From Pseudocercospora fijiensis CIRAD86 (lineage: Eukaryota > Ascomycota > Dothideomycetes > Mycosphaerellales > Mycosphaerellaceae): a stretch of DNA of 64,000 nucleotides. The position numbers were made by a program, and so were the translations under genes. The stretch is from the NCBI RefSeq assembly GCF_000340215.1, contig NW_006921532.1, forward strand, positions 11,695,501 through 11,759,500. Reading direction: 5' to 3'. The notes beneath the pieces were generated by a model that was given only the letters and a program-made list of their open reading frames with translations, was not told where the DNA came from and searched no databases. Of this stretch, positions 1-10,448 are shown one piece after another (the stretch's first letter is position 1; each line of letters opens with the position of its first letter).

Positions 1-720
1 TTAGCTAAGTAAAAGCTAAAAAATCTAAATAGAAATATTTACTATATAGAATATATATAACTACTAAGTATATATTTTAAATCTTTAGTATACTCTACTC
101 TTACTATTATATTATATATTAAGTAGTATTTCGCTATATATAGACTATTAACTAGTATAAAATATATTCTAATATAATAGAAATATAAAATATTATTTTA
201 CTATTTATATAGTAATTTAATAAATATTTTAAACTCTAAGTTAGTATTTTATTACTTAGAACTACTCTAGATACTTAAATCGAGATAGTAGAGTAGCTAT
301 ATTACTAAAAAACTACTATTTTTAAACATTTTTAAAAAAGCTTTTACTAGTTACTTTAAGTTAGTAGTAAGGTTTTAGTAGCCTAATAGTATTCTTTATA
401 TACTCTATACTATTTTAATTAATAGTATATATACTTGTTTCTACTATATTCCACTTTAAAACTAAGCTATACTAGTAGTAGTAGTAAATATTCTAAGATA
501 TCTACTTTTTATAGCTAGATAGAGTACTACTATGCCTATTCTAGAACTAGAAATTCAATTTAGAATAAGAGAACTTAGAGAAGATATCTCTATCTTTCTA
601 TATCTAAAATTTAACGTAAATCTATTACGGTATTATTAAGTTATAGTATTACAAAGTAGGCGACTTTATTAGGAAAATCGCTATATAGTGGGTAGGACTA
701 TACGCTAGGTAGGGAAGACG
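1..720. repeat. AT-rich RIP-mutated repeat, family not identified
   Basis: This stretch is very AT-rich and almost free of CpA and TpG, with TA-rich words throughout, which is the signature of RIP. No open frame or recognisable transposon motif is visible. Composition changes sharply near base 690-740, where ordinary genic sequence begins, so this is the edge of a repeat block. Its family cannot be named. Confidence 0.7.
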
Positions 721-1327
721 TCTATACCGTGTTTATATATAAGGGCACATCCTGAAAACACCGTGACCCTACATCTCTCCTTGCATCGCCAACACGACTA
801 CAACTTATCACCGAGACGCTGTACTTAAGCCCCGGGTCTCTTGGAAGACAAGGTCGCCTTATTTTGCTTCTCGAATTTTCGGGACGCTGAGATACATCCT
901 TTAACCGCGCGCTTCGGGCCAAATTATTTGACAACCGCTCCTACCCATTGTGCTACACTATATCGGCTCTGGAAGGCAGCTACTGTTTTTGATCCGTATC
1001 GGAAGACGCACGTCGCTTCAGCTCGTCATTCTGTATGCGCTGCGCTTCTCGACTGAACTCCGGAGTGCTTTTAGCACAAGCATTGTTGACATGACTTCTT
1101 ACTCAAGACACTCCATATCTTGAAGGACACCACACCACTGTCTTCGAGGAATATACCACAGATCGCATCCATAACATGCAGAACGGGGGCTGTGATCCGC
1201 CCAACCCTTTCGAAGGTCACCCAGCCGCCTTGGAAAGCGATAAAACCAGTCCCGCAGCACGAAGGGCTGCTTTCAGGCGGGATCCTCAAGGTTTGGCCCC
1301 CGGATAGAGTCTCAAGACATAGGTACT
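721..1327. other. Intergenic or 5' region of the kinase gene, nothing firm
   Basis: Composition is normal and not RIP-mutated. Short open frames occur on both strands but none shows a recognisable domain or convincing codon structure. The stretch probably holds the promoter and missing first exon(s) of the kinase gene at 1372; a TAA closes that gene's frame just upstream of about 1330. Confidence 0.4.
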
Positions 1328-1329
1328 AA

Positions 1330-2061
1330 GACGACTCAGGCACTCTCGTCTGCGGAAGACGGTCCGATTGCTTGATTGCGAAGGAAAAATTTGGGGTTCG
1401 CAAAGCTGGTCTGCGTGTTCACGTCGAGGAAGGCCGAGCGCTGCAATTCGCGCACACCTTGCAACTTCCGGTCCCCGTCGTCCACGACCTGATCTCTGAT
1501 GGCCAAAGGACTGAGATCTTGATGGCATTCGCCGAAGGAGAATGTCTCGAAGAAGCATGGCCCTCCATGGACCCGGAACAGAAGAGTTCCATTGCAGAGC
1601 AGCTCAAGCAATTTATCAACACTATGCGTGAAGCAGAACCCAATCAGCCTGGAATCGGAGCACTGGGAGGTCCAGCTCGGGACTTGCGCCAATTCACAGA
1701 TTATTACGGCGGCCCTTTCAGCAGTGAGACAGACTTCAATGAGTTCGTGCTAGATTTTCTCCCTACCACGCCATCACCGATCCGAGCGGCAATCACAAAT
1801 TCCTTCGATAACCGCAACAAGATAGTTTTCACACATGGTGACCTCACGCCCCGGAATGTCATTGTGAAAGACGGTCGAATACAGGCAATACTGGACTGGG
1901 AGTATTCTGGATGGTATCCGGAGTATTGGGAATATGTGAAATTCTTCGACAGGCCCACAGCTTGCAGGGACTGGAAAGACTACGCTACAAACATCTTCGA
2001 CAAGCAATACACGCGAGAACTCCTCACTTTCCAAGCCTTAGCACGATGGCAGCGACCGTAA
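1330..2061 (+). CDS. Aminoglycoside phosphotransferase (APH)-like kinase, 5' end uncertain
   Basis: A protein-kinase-fold small-molecule kinase of the APH / phosphotransferase-enzyme family, large in fungi and mostly of unknown substrate. Counting from base 1372, residues 153-165 (FTHGDLTPRNVIV) are the catalytic loop with H155, D157 and N162. Residues 173-188 (ILDWEYSGWYPEYWEY) hold the metal-binding D175 in the IxDWE motif usual in fungal members. The nucleotide-binding N-lobe is only partly present: IPVP-like text (LPVPVVHD) is visible near residue 32. The frame is open back to about 1330 and the first in-frame ATG is M51, so a 5' exon is missing from this model or the gene is truncated. 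The stop at 2059-2061 lies one base from the stop of the convergent neighbour. Family assignment is firm; intact function is not. Confidence 0.75.
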   Translation, partial: DDSGTLVCGRRSDCLIAKEKFGVRKAGLRVHVEEGRALQFAHTLQLPVPVVHDLISDGQRTEILMAFAEGECLEEAWPSMDPEQKSSIAEQLKQFINTMREAEPNQPGIGALGGPARDLRQFTDYYGGPFSSETDFNEFVLDFLPTTPSPIRAAITNSFDNRNKIVFTHGDLTPRNVIVKDGRIQAILDWEYSGWYPEYWEYVKFFDRPTACRDWKDYATNIFDKQYTRELLTFQALARWQRP

Positions 2062-2062
2062 T

Positions 2063-2488
2063 TCAACCCTCTGTATCTCTGGCTTCGTACAAAGCTTCAA
2101 CCATGCCGTCCACGCCTGCCGCATGCATCTCATCCGAAATGAGATTATAGCCTTTCAGCATGTCCAATGCTGCTGTCACCCAAGTTTGGCAGTTGAACTC
2201 CCGGTCTTCGTTGCGAATCTGTACTGCTCGGAGTGCTGCCACGATTTGCGCAGATGTCGAGGGTCGGCTCAAGACACCCACTTCGACACGTTTCGCGAAG
2301 CTTTGCGATTCCCAGGGCTTGGGCACTTCTCTATGCTCGAAGGTGAATCCGCCTGTAGGGCCTACGATGTGGACCAAGGTGGAAGGAGAGCCATTGGAGA
2401 ATTGTAGCCAAAGTGCGGTGTGACGAGTCCACCAGTAGTCTAATGGCTCTGCTTGATACACAAGGATGCTGACACTGATGTTTGCCAT
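2063..2488 (-). CDS. Conserved fungal protein of unknown function
   Basis: The frame is open from 2599 (178 codons), but the recognisable part starts near MANISVSILVYQ (Met at 2488), which I prefer as the start; upstream Met codons at 2599, 2554 and 2500 are possible. The protein is about 141 residues. It has a cluster of aromatic residues (PLDYWWTRHTALWLQF), a VGPTGGF turn and a conserved-looking REFNCQTWV segment. These resemble a recurrent family of small uncharacterised ascomycete proteins, judged from memory. No signal peptide or membrane segment is seen. It is convergent with the kinase gene with only one base between stop codons. Confidence 0.6.
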   Translation of the reverse strand: MANISVSILVYQAEPLDYWWTRHTALWLQFSNGSPSTLVHIVGPTGGFTFEHREVPKPWESQSFAKRVEVGVLSRPSTSAQIVAALRAVQIRNEDREFNCQTWVTAALDMLKGYNLISDEMHAAGVDGMVEALYEARDTEG

Positions 2489-2599
2489 ATCTAACTTCAT
2501 GGGATCAGTCAAATAAGCCAAGTACTCCAGAGATAACGACGTACCGGATTTCATATACGATGATAGTTTTAAAGGTCGAGAAACTTGTCGCTTGAACAA

Positions 2600-2950
2600 T
2601 TCTGGATTTTAGTACTGCTACTGCACTTGAGCATCGCTGGCTTATATGTAAACAGGACTTGATTTATACAAGGTTCTATAACCGACTGCACGAAGTACCT
2701 ATAGTACTACGCCGCTAGGCTACCTAGCCGCCCTCTGCTCTAAAATTAGCTAGCTATATTACGAGACGTCTCGTCTAGACTATACGCGCCTAGCTTAACT
2801 TCGATATAGTACCTTCTAATAGAAGTTATATCTAGTACTTACGATAGACTAAAAGGCGAGACGCTCTTTAAGATAGGCCTTTTAAATCTAAGAAATAACG
2901 ACTAGATAGGTACGTAGATAAGGGCTAATAGGCGCCTAATTTATAATCTT
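2600..2950. other. Gene-island edge and start of RIP-mutated repeat
   Basis: Normal composition continues to about 2690. After that CpA and TpG disappear and the hAT remnant begins. Translating the minus strand downstream of the hAT core (bases about 2700-2950) gives no recognisable hAT dimerisation domain, so the transposon seems to have lost that end, or it has decayed past recognition. Confidence 0.5.
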
Positions 2951-4650
2951 TCCTTAGTATAATTATATAGACTTACTTACTTACCGCTAATAAGTAACTA
3001 GTCCTTCTTCTTACTACTAGACTAACGCTTACGAAGCTATACCTTATAGCGAGTTAGATATAATAGTATTATAGTAACGTAGATACTACTATCGTCGATT
3101 AGATAATAGTACTTATTAAATAGATACTAAGAGACGCAAATAGCCTTTATTATAGCCTCTCGCTTAGTATACTACTTCTTAGTACGCTCGAAGCAAGTAA
3201 GTAACTAGTCTATAGTCTCTTAGAAGTAGTCGAAGGTAACCTTATAGCTTTATAAACGTTAAGTCGCTTCCTTAAATAGTATAAGAAATAGACGTATCTC
3301 TTTAAAAACAAGCTAGTCTGCCTCGGTAAGCCGGTACTTACTAATCTATAGTATACTAATAAACAAGGCGTTAAGAATAGGCCTTATTTAGAGGGCCTCC
3401 TCGATTATTAGTAACTAGCTACTCTAGCGAGTCTTACCTAGCGCCCTTAAATAGGTAGAGGGCAGCTTCGGCTATATCTTAGCTAATTCTTTAAAGGCGT
3501 TATAGAAGTCGTTCTCTCGCTATAGGACCTTAGTTAGCTAGTAGAGACGCTATAGTAGAGATTACTTAGTAAAGTACTCTATATTAGGATCTAAATACCT
3601 AGATATAGAGACCTTATAGCTCGCTTTTAGCTTAGTTACTATATAGTACTTGCTATACTAAGAGCGCTCTTTATTCGGCTAATTCTACTACTTCCGTAGA
3701 CTTAGCAAATATAAAGGCTTAAATAATTAGGTTAATAATATAGCTAAAGTAGCGTAGACGACGGCTCTACTTAGTCTAGTATATATAGCCCTTCTTATAT
3801 ATATAGAGCTTAATCGACTCGTAGAGGGTATTATTACTAGCTATATTATTAGTAGTTATCTAGCGAAGCCTATAAGCTACTAAGAAGGTCTTAAAGTACG
3901 AGATTAATAGCTAAGTAAGAAAGTCGCTAGTATAAGAGCCTTGTTATAGCGGCGGTAGGTTAATAGGTACTTAAGTAAGCTTGCCGTACTTATTAATATA
4001 CTAATATTTAATTGCTTAGAAGTACTTATAGCCGTATTACGCCTTCTCTATATTAGTACTAATATAGAGGCAACTAATAGCTTTAAGAAGCGCTATTTTA
4101 ACCCTCTTTAGCTAGTTCTCGAAGTTATACTACAATCGTACTATTATTAAAGTATATAACTTTAGAAGACTCTTGTCTATATATAGATTAACTACTAATA
4201 CTATTATCTCTTTAATAGCCCTAGAAACAAGGAAAGAATAAGCGATACTATATACTATAGTATAGCGAGCTACTACCTACCTAAATCTATCTATATTAGC
4301 TTCCGCTATATTCCTTAGAATAGTAGCCGTACGCCTTACCTCGTTGCCCTCGCCTACTACCTATATTTTATCGATACTAATACGGCCCTATAGCGGATCT
4401 TTATCTAGATAGATAATAATACTATATGCCTTAAGAAGTTAAGAAGATAGTCTACTACGTTACTAGATACTAATTTCTATACCTTAGGACTATCTACTAG
4501 ATAGTACTTATAGTAGAAGTATTTATAACTATATCTATTATAAGGAGGCTCGATATCCTACGGATCTTAAATATAAGACTATAGTACTAGATCTATCTTA
4601 TTCTTTATAAAGTATAGCTTCGTCTACTAAGCGAGTATTAGTAGTATAGG
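2950..4650 (-). pseudogene. RIP-killed hAT-family transposase
   Basis: One minus-strand frame reads as a hAT transposase if TAG/TAA codons are taken as former Gln/Trp. Around 3740-3860 the frame gives NASNN, then RLRYFSYIINL, matching the DNASNN...RLRCxGHIINL core of hAT transposases with His and Cys turned to Tyr. Further on (about 3400-3430) KTR-stop-SS matches the KTRWNS motif, and at about 3070 SIYVTIILLYL matches the conserved PIYxAAxxLHP block. Upstream (about 4070-4130) FEN-stop-LKRVKIALLKA matches the segment ahead of the first catalytic Asp. There are dozens of in-frame TAG/TAA. The C-terminal dimerisation domain is not seen. Ends are approximate and no terminal inverted repeats were identified. 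Non-functional cut-and-paste transposon remnant. Confidence 0.75.
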
Positions 4651-5760
4651 CCTTAGTACTAGTATTAGAGTTAGGGGGAAGGCTAAAGAAGAGGGCATTA
4701 ATTACTAGGTATATTAAAGCTCGTCTAGAGTTAGATTTAGTACTAGTTTGTCTACGCTATCTATACGCCTACGTTTCTATAGTTTCTAGCTTTTCTATTC
4801 GGATTTTTAGATACTTAGGAAATTTTCGAGCGCTTATTAGATCGGTATATAATTTTCTCGTATCTTTATTATAAAAAAGAAGATAGTTATATTCTAATTA
4901 GTAGAAGAGATAGATTTAGAAATTTAAATTTATAATCTCTCTTAGCCTCTTCCCTAGCGAGCCTTATCTAATTCGGTATCTTATCCTTTCCTATTTACTA
5001 GAACCTTCGTAGAAATTCTAGTACTAGTATATAATTAACCTATCTAGTCGGTAATATAGCGTTAAGGAATTCGTACTCGATATACTACTCGAGCTCTATA
5101 TATCTATAGGCTTCTATACTAATAATAAAAAGGAGCTAGACAAAGTCGTACTATATACCTATAACCGAATAAATCTACTTACAATGTTTAATAACAGTCT
5201 TAGCATACTCTTATTTAGCTACTTCTAAATCTCGTAGACTTAGTATTACCTAGTATATATATAAGATACCTACGAAATAGAATATATCTACTATACTTTT
5301 CTAAAAGATTAAGAATACTAGGACTTTCTATATTCTCGAGCTTTCTAGTATTCGTCCTAATAGTATAATAATATAGTACTAGAAATTCGTTAAAGTTAAT
5401 TTATAATATAGCTACGATATAATATTATCTCTATATATAGTATACTATCTCTATTTATTCTATTAAAATTAATCTAGTATAGTATAGGATTTAGTATTAG
5501 AGAATTCGGCTCGAAGCGCGTAGTTAGGCGTCGTATATATCTTAGCGTTTAGGAATTCGCGAAATATAATAGAACTATCTTATCTTCTAAAAGACCTAGG
5601 GCGAAAGCGTAAGAGTAGCAACGTATCGGCAAGTTATAGTATAGTAAAAGGAAAAGGGAAAGGGATACAAATACGCGTAGATAACATCGATCGCTACGAG
5701 CATTGTTATATATTAACAATACAATAGCTATTCACAGCTAGCATTAATGTAACGCCGACA
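4651..5760. repeat. RIP-mutated sequence upstream of the hAT frame
   Basis: CpA/TpG-depleted sequence between the hAT frame and the second gene island. It may be the 5' end of the hAT element, where a BED finger and terminal repeat would be expected, or a separate repeat. I could not assign a coding frame. Normal composition returns near 5640-5760, just past the end of the zinc-finger gene. Confidence 0.5.
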
Positions 5761-5773
5761 GCCCGTCGACTCT

Positions 5774-7303
5774 CTAATCAAACATCCCAAGCTTGCCGAG
5801 ATATTTGATCACCTGTAGAGCAAGCTTCTCTTCTGCGTCCTGTTCCTGTTCGAGCAATCGTTGGTGGATAGTCATCTTTGAGCCTCTCTCCGGCTGGTCT
5901 AGGATCGGCGCATACGGATCGCGTCGTCGTGCCTCTTTGAGGTGGTCTGCCTCTTTCCTCAAGGCTTTTGCAGCGCCTGGCTTCAGTTCGTGCTTGAACC
6001 TACATGCGTCTCCATCGCGGCAACGGCCTGTAGCGGCGAAGAACTTGCAAGGCTTCGACTTTGTGTATGACAGTGGTGGAGGTTTGGACGTCAAGGTTTC
6101 TGGAGGATCGTCGTCGTTGTCTGAAGAGGTGTCGGAAGAAGAGGACGAGGAGATCGAGGAGGTATCGTCATCTTCTGGCATTTCGTTATTCTTTGCCGTG
6201 ATTCGTGCTTCTGAATCGCTTCTTTTGTTCTCGGAGTTCTCCAAGCTTCCTTTGACAGTCGACCCACTTGGCTCGAGGGTGCTCAAAGGTGAAACGGACG
6301 ACAAAGCAGGCCTGGAAAGCTCGGTCACTGCCTTGTTGGGTCGAATTTGTGAGCCAGACTCCGATATATCCTGCCCTAGGCGAGTGGCGCCAGATTGGTC
6401 AGATCCATTGGTCTCAGCAACCTCTCCCTGAGAAGGCCTTCTTCCTTGCGGCCTGTCTTGAGAAGCAGTGTTCCTCCCAGCATTTTGAGGCGCACGATTT
6501 TCTCCTCGTCGATTCAACTTCTGTGGCCTCTGACGCACAATTCGATCACCAAGTGCAGCTTTAGCTTCATCCAGAAGCCGCTTACGCTCTGCGCCTATGC
6601 GGCGCTTCTTTTCTTCTTTCTCAGGAAGGCGGGATCTGGCCGGGAAATTCTCTTTGCGCTCTTGAATCCACTCGGCCAGATCGGCTACATTATTCAGAGA
6701 CATTATGCTGCCGTTGTGCTCAAATGTGAGGCCTTCACCAAGAGCTTGGTACAGCTTTTCTTCGTCGACATCTTCGTCATCATTGTCGCTTTCCGAGGAA
6801 GAGTAGACTGGATCGGCGTCGCCAGGAGTGAGACCTAACGACTTGTTCTGAGGCTGTACTCTGGGGGTGTGATGTGATTGAGGCGAGATAAGTGGCGCAC
6901 CAAAGCTGGGAACTGAAGGCGCTGCTGGGGGGCTTTGCTTGGCCACTTTTCGTGGCTCGTTGGTACGAAGCACATCCAGCTTCCTCTTGTGGCCATCAAA
7001 GGTTCTTGGAGGCCCAGCAAACGATGACTGCCTCTGTGCAGCGCCATGCTGTTGCTGGCTATCGTGCCCATATTGAGGCTTCGCGCTGTCACGATAGTGG
7101 TCGTTGGAGCCAGCCCGAAGTTGTGCATCTCGACCTCCACCGCTGCGATGAAGTCCGCGATTGCTGCCTCTGCCTCTGCCTCTGCCACGCCCGCGGCCTC
7201 GTTGATCGTCGTAGCCGCCAGAAGGATAATTTGGAGAAGCTTGCTGTGAAGTATTCGTTGTCGGCGGTGGAGGAGGCGGTGGTGGAAATGAAAAGCCGGC
7301 CAT
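5774..7303 (-). CDS. NUFIP1-domain / CCCH zinc-finger RNA-binding protein
   Basis: A single-exon 509-residue protein. Residues 1-15 are a proline run; 35-46 an RGRG repeat (RGG-type RNA binding); 165-182 acidic. Residues 192-235 (core WIQERKENFPARSRL) match the conserved NUFIP1 region, which in yeast Rsa1 and human NUFIP1 docks snoRNP protein Snu13/15.5K during box C/D snoRNP assembly. A Ser/Asp-rich acidic stretch precedes a CCCH finger at 419-438 with spacing C-x8-C-x5-C-x3-H, all four ligands present. The C-terminal 70 residues are charged and helical. The start is the first Met of the frame and gives the proline-rich N-terminus. It is divergent from RPC8, with about 350 bp between the two ATGs. 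A nuclear role in snoRNP biogenesis is inferred from the NUFIP motif. Confidence 0.8.
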   Translation of the reverse strand: MAGFSFPPPPPPPPTTNTSQQASPNYPSGGYDDQRGRGRGRGRGRGSNRGLHRSGGGRDAQLRAGSNDHYRDSAKPQYGHDSQQQHGAAQRQSSFAGPPRTFDGHKRKLDVLRTNEPRKVAKQSPPAAPSVPSFGAPLISPQSHHTPRVQPQNKSLGLTPGDADPVYSSSESDNDDEDVDEEKLYQALGEGLTFEHNGSIMSLNNVADLAEWIQERKENFPARSRLPEKEEKKRRIGAERKRLLDEAKAALGDRIVRQRPQKLNRRGENRAPQNAGRNTASQDRPQGRRPSQGEVAETNGSDQSGATRLGQDISESGSQIRPNKAVTELSRPALSSVSPLSTLEPSGSTVKGSLENSENKRSDSEARITAKNNEMPEDDDTSSISSSSSSDTSSDNDDDPPETLTSKPPPLSYTKSKPCKFFAATGRCRDGDACRFKHELKPGAAKALRKEADHLKEARRRDPYAPILDQPERGSKMTIHQRLLEQEQDAEEKLALQVIKYLGKLGMFD

Positions 7304-7656
7304 TTCTCACACTCGATTGAGCTTCTCAGAACCGCAGTTCGATGGCATACTCCGTACTGCTATCGTGACATGATTGCGACTTTGCTGTGTATTCTTACAG
7401 AGTGGAATCCGCTGCGATGGATGAATGTTCTGACGTAAGGTTGACCCCTGCACATGGCGACAGTTCCCATTGGCCAGTGCAAAGTCAAAGTGTAAGGCAG
7501 GTCTAAATTTGGACTGCTCTTCACGTCTTCACGAGCGCGACGACTCACATGAAATATCTCGCCCAAAGCGGCAGTCATGAGACTTTGATCTCGTGACGAA
7601 TATCTGAAGCTTGCTCAACACCAAAGATCGTAGTCGCCTCCGCGCCGATTCTCGCC
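7304..7656. promoter_or_regulatory. Shared divergent promoter region (NUFIP-like / RPC8)
   Basis: A 353-bp interval between two divergently transcribed housekeeping genes, so it must hold both promoters and 5' UTRs. I see no clear TATA box, and individual elements cannot be assigned from sequence alone. Confidence 0.45.
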
Positions 7657-8388
7657 ATGTACACGCTGGTACGCACATGCAGAATTCTACGCAAGTTGTG
7701 CCAGGCATACTGACACTTTGATAAGGTGACGCTGGCGGACGTGGTCCAGATCCACCCGACTGACTTCCACAAGCCAAGCATACGATCCATCGAGGACTTC
7801 ATCAACGCCAAATATGCCGACAAGGTCATCCACAAGGTCGGACTCTGCGTGGGCTTCCATTCTCTCGTCAGTGCTTCTGAAGGTCTCATCGGCCATGGCA
7901 CAGGAATCGTCAACGTTAATGTAGACTTCCGCTTGATCGTCTTCCGACCATTCAAAGGCGAGATTATCCGAGCAACCATCACGCAATCCAATATGACAGG
8001 CATCGCTTTGAGCGTCGACTTTTACGAAGATCTGGTCGTTCCGCCGGAAACTCTCTTCGACAACACAAAATGGGAGCAGGATGATAACGGGACTTGGGCG
8101 TATGTGTGGCGAGCGGACGATGGCGAGGGTGGCGTCAACGAGTTCTTCTTTGACAACGCCGAAAGCTGCATGGTCCGTATTGAGGAGGAGTCGTGGAACG
8201 ACATTTCTCCCGATGCTTTGAGAAGTCAAAGCTACGCATCAAAGGAAGAGGAAGATTTGGCGTCTAAGGCACCGCCGTATCTTGTTCGAGGCAGCATGAT
8301 GCATACCGGCACAGGACCTACTCTGTGGTGGATGGGCGAAGGAGAGCAAGCTGAACAAGCGGGAGATGTTACCATGAATGAAGGTTGA
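7657..8388 (+). CDS. RPC25: RNA polymerase III subunit RPC8 (Rpc25), two exons
   Basis: Join of 7657-7668 and 7726-8388, giving 224 residues, the usual size for Rpc25. Exon 1 encodes only Met-Tyr-Thr-Leu. A 57-bp intron (7669-7725) starts GTACGC, has a CTGAC branch-like site at 7710-7714 and ends AAG. Without this exon the frame would begin at a GTG. With it, the N-terminus MYTLVTLADVVQIHPTDF aligns position by position with the SHS2 (Rpb7-N) start typical of Rpc25. The next block (AKYADKVIHKVGLCV, SASEGLIGHGTG, LIVFRPFKGEI) is diagnostic of RPC8. The remainder is the OB-fold RNA-binding domain with a polar tail. It forms the Pol III stalk with Rpc17 and acts in tRNA/5S initiation in the nucleus. 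Confidence 0.93.
7669..7725 (+). other. 57-bp intron in RPC8
   Basis: Donor GTACGC, branch-like CTGAC about 11 nt before the acceptor, acceptor AAG. Removing it joins ATG-TAC-ACG-CTG to the conserved second exon in frame and restores the family N-terminus. Confidence 0.85.
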
Positions 8389-9712
8389 AGTCAATATGCA
8401 GGTGGATGATCCCATGCCTTAAATCTTCTCTTGAGCTTTGCTCGCTTCTTTCAATATGTGGAGAGAAGCACCGCACCACAGTCCACGAGGTTCTGGGACA
8501 TCGTGCGCGCTGCGGCAGAAGCCCACCGGCTCTCAGGTCTTCCAGTTCAACAGTTCAACAGTTGAAAATGGCATGTGGAGAACGAGGAAGAGAGAAGACG
8601 AAGGTGGAGAATTCTGCAGCGACAGAGCCGTCTTGGCATTGGCTGTTTACTTGACCCGCAGGCAGCAATACCCTTCCGCTCCGTTTAGCTCGTCAGCAAG
8701 TCATGCCCTGGACCACCAACATGTGCATCCCTAGGAAGATGTACCTGGAACCTCCTCTCCGCTCCGCTTTCCTTTGTGACCCTCCTTTGCCATCGCAACA
8801 CCATCAAGAAACGATACCGAGAAGCTGGCCAGAATTCTGACTGATCACGATCGCCTTATAGAATGCCCCGAAACTCGCAATCTGAAATGGTCCCGGCTGT
8901 GGGCCCAATTGTCCTGGATGACACTTCTTCGTCGAGTAGTCGAGCTACAGCTCGAGATTCAAGACTAGATACTCGCTGAAACATAATCAGTACGAGATCC
9001 GTAATCTGTACCCCAGCAGGTAAGCTTCCGCATCTCTATCCTCAACGGTTGTCCGCGGATAGGCACTCGACCACCACGTCGAAAACCTAGAAAACGTGGG
9101 ATCATGGAACTCGTCATACTGGCTACTAATGAGCGAGAGGTTCTCGCACTGAGCTTGGCTGTGGATCATCTCACATGAAGTGAGCTCTGTCGGGCCTGCG
9201 AGCCGCCGGTCCATGCTGGGTCGCGTCGAAAGATATTCTCGATGCCGAGTTTGAGAAGATCATCATGAAGTCGAGCAGATCAATGCTGAATCGCAATTCC
9301 AAACGCAAAAGACCACTCATCGAGCTGTGGATGTCCGAGAACTGTCTAGAAAGCGTCACGTTTCCATTTCACTCTGATTCACAAGACAATTGTTCCTCCC
9401 ATCAGGCAGATGATTCCCAACAGAACGGGATGGAGTCCTCAATCGCTTCACTTCTTGAGGCTGCCACATCAACTCACCGCTACTTATCTGACAGATGAGC
9501 CTGCTGCTTTGACCATCACTTTGCAAAGCTCACTTGTGCCATCACATACCAAGCCCGGCGAGATCTTGCGACATCACAACTGGATACAAAAAATCCTTTC
9601 CATTGCCAAACATCACCACGTTTTCCGACAACATCAACATCGCATCGAAACTCCGCTCCATCGCACACCACAACATTGAATCCCCAGATCTTGACCGATC
9701 ATCCACTCCACC
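8389..9712. other. Long intergenic region without a recognised gene
   Basis: About 1.3 kb of normal-composition DNA. Several overlapping short frames (up to about 100 codons) exist on both strands, but none carries a known motif. A 38-codon frame starting at 8863 (MPRNSQSEMVP) is Ser-rich and could be a leader exon, with no further support. The last part, about 9530-9712, is presumably the promoter and 5' UTR of the gene at 9713. Confidence 0.4.
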
Positions 9713-10201
9713 ATGTCTCAAAACACAACCACCACCTCCCCCCTCCTCGCCCTTCCCCCCGACCTCCGCCTCATAATCTACGAATTCACCCTCACCGACC
9801 TCCAACGCCGTCTCCAACGCCGCAAAACAAAACCCACCTCCTTCCGCCTCCCTCTCCTCAACACCTGTCGCCTCATCCGCAAAGAAGCCCTCCCCCTCTA
9901 CGAAAAAGAACTCGATCGGATTTTGACAGATTCCAGGAGATTGGTGGCTCGGTTGAAGGAGAAATCTCATATGTTGGATTTCTGGTGGTTTCAGGCTTGG
10001 GAATTGGATTTGGTGGTTGAGTGCAGGGCTATTGAGGTGAAGGAGAGGTTGGTGCAGAGGAGGCGGATGGTTGTGGAGTATGAGTTTTCACGGTTGAAGA
10101 GGGCGGTTGGGCGGGAGAGGAGGAGGGTTAAGGATGCGTGCCTCGAGATGGAGGGGGGTGGGCGGTCGAGTGGGGATGAGGATGAGGGTGGGGAGGTCTG
10201 A
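9713..10201 (+). CDS. 2EXR / F-box-like small fungal protein
   Basis: A 162-residue single-exon protein. Residues 10-32 (SPLLALPPDLRLIIYEFTL) match the LLxLPxELRxxIYExxL opening common to fungal F-box-like / 2EXR proteins. The following LLNTCRLIRKEALPLYE (about 48-64) is the usual second half, where the ancestral hit is to a conserved CRxIRxEALPLxY. The C-terminal half is long, charged, probably helical and basic, ending in a Gly/Glu/Asp-rich tail. Such proteins form a very large expanded family in Pezizomycotina; partners are unknown. The start is the first Met after a pyrimidine-rich leader. No intron is needed. Confidence 0.65.
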   Translation: MSQNTTTTSPLLALPPDLRLIIYEFTLTDLQRRLQRRKTKPTSFRLPLLNTCRLIRKEALPLYEKELDRILTDSRRLVARLKEKSHMLDFWWFQAWELDLVVECRAIEVKERLVQRRRMVVEYEFSRLKRAVGRERRRVKDACLEMEGGGRSSGDEDEGGEV

Positions 10202-10448
10202 GGGGATTGTGGTGGTGCGTCTTGCCTCTTTTTTTCTGCTCTGGTGTCTGCATATTCTGCTTGGATCTGCGTGGCATCACCACCGGACAAGACAATCTCG
10301 ATTGCTGCATAAGCATGAAACGCCAGACCTCGGAATGGACGAGGACTGCGAGCGGTTCGGCATCATTCTCGAAGTAGCTTCTTCAAACCGCCCATAGCGC
10401 GCATGCTCATTTCGAAATCCCTTACCCACAGACAGAGATTCCCACTCA

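Noticed and set aside
5793..7320. Several plus-strand frames opposite the NUFIP-like gene
   Set aside because: No motifs, low-complexity composition mirrored from the minus-strand gene, and overlap with a well-supported protein.
7575..8229. Minus-strand frames opposite RPC8
   Set aside because: RPC8 is strongly supported by conserved motifs and a canonical intron; the antisense text is featureless.
8385..9500. Overlapping 60-100-codon frames in the intergenic region
   Set aside because: No recognisable domain, no consistent start context, and both strands equally open.
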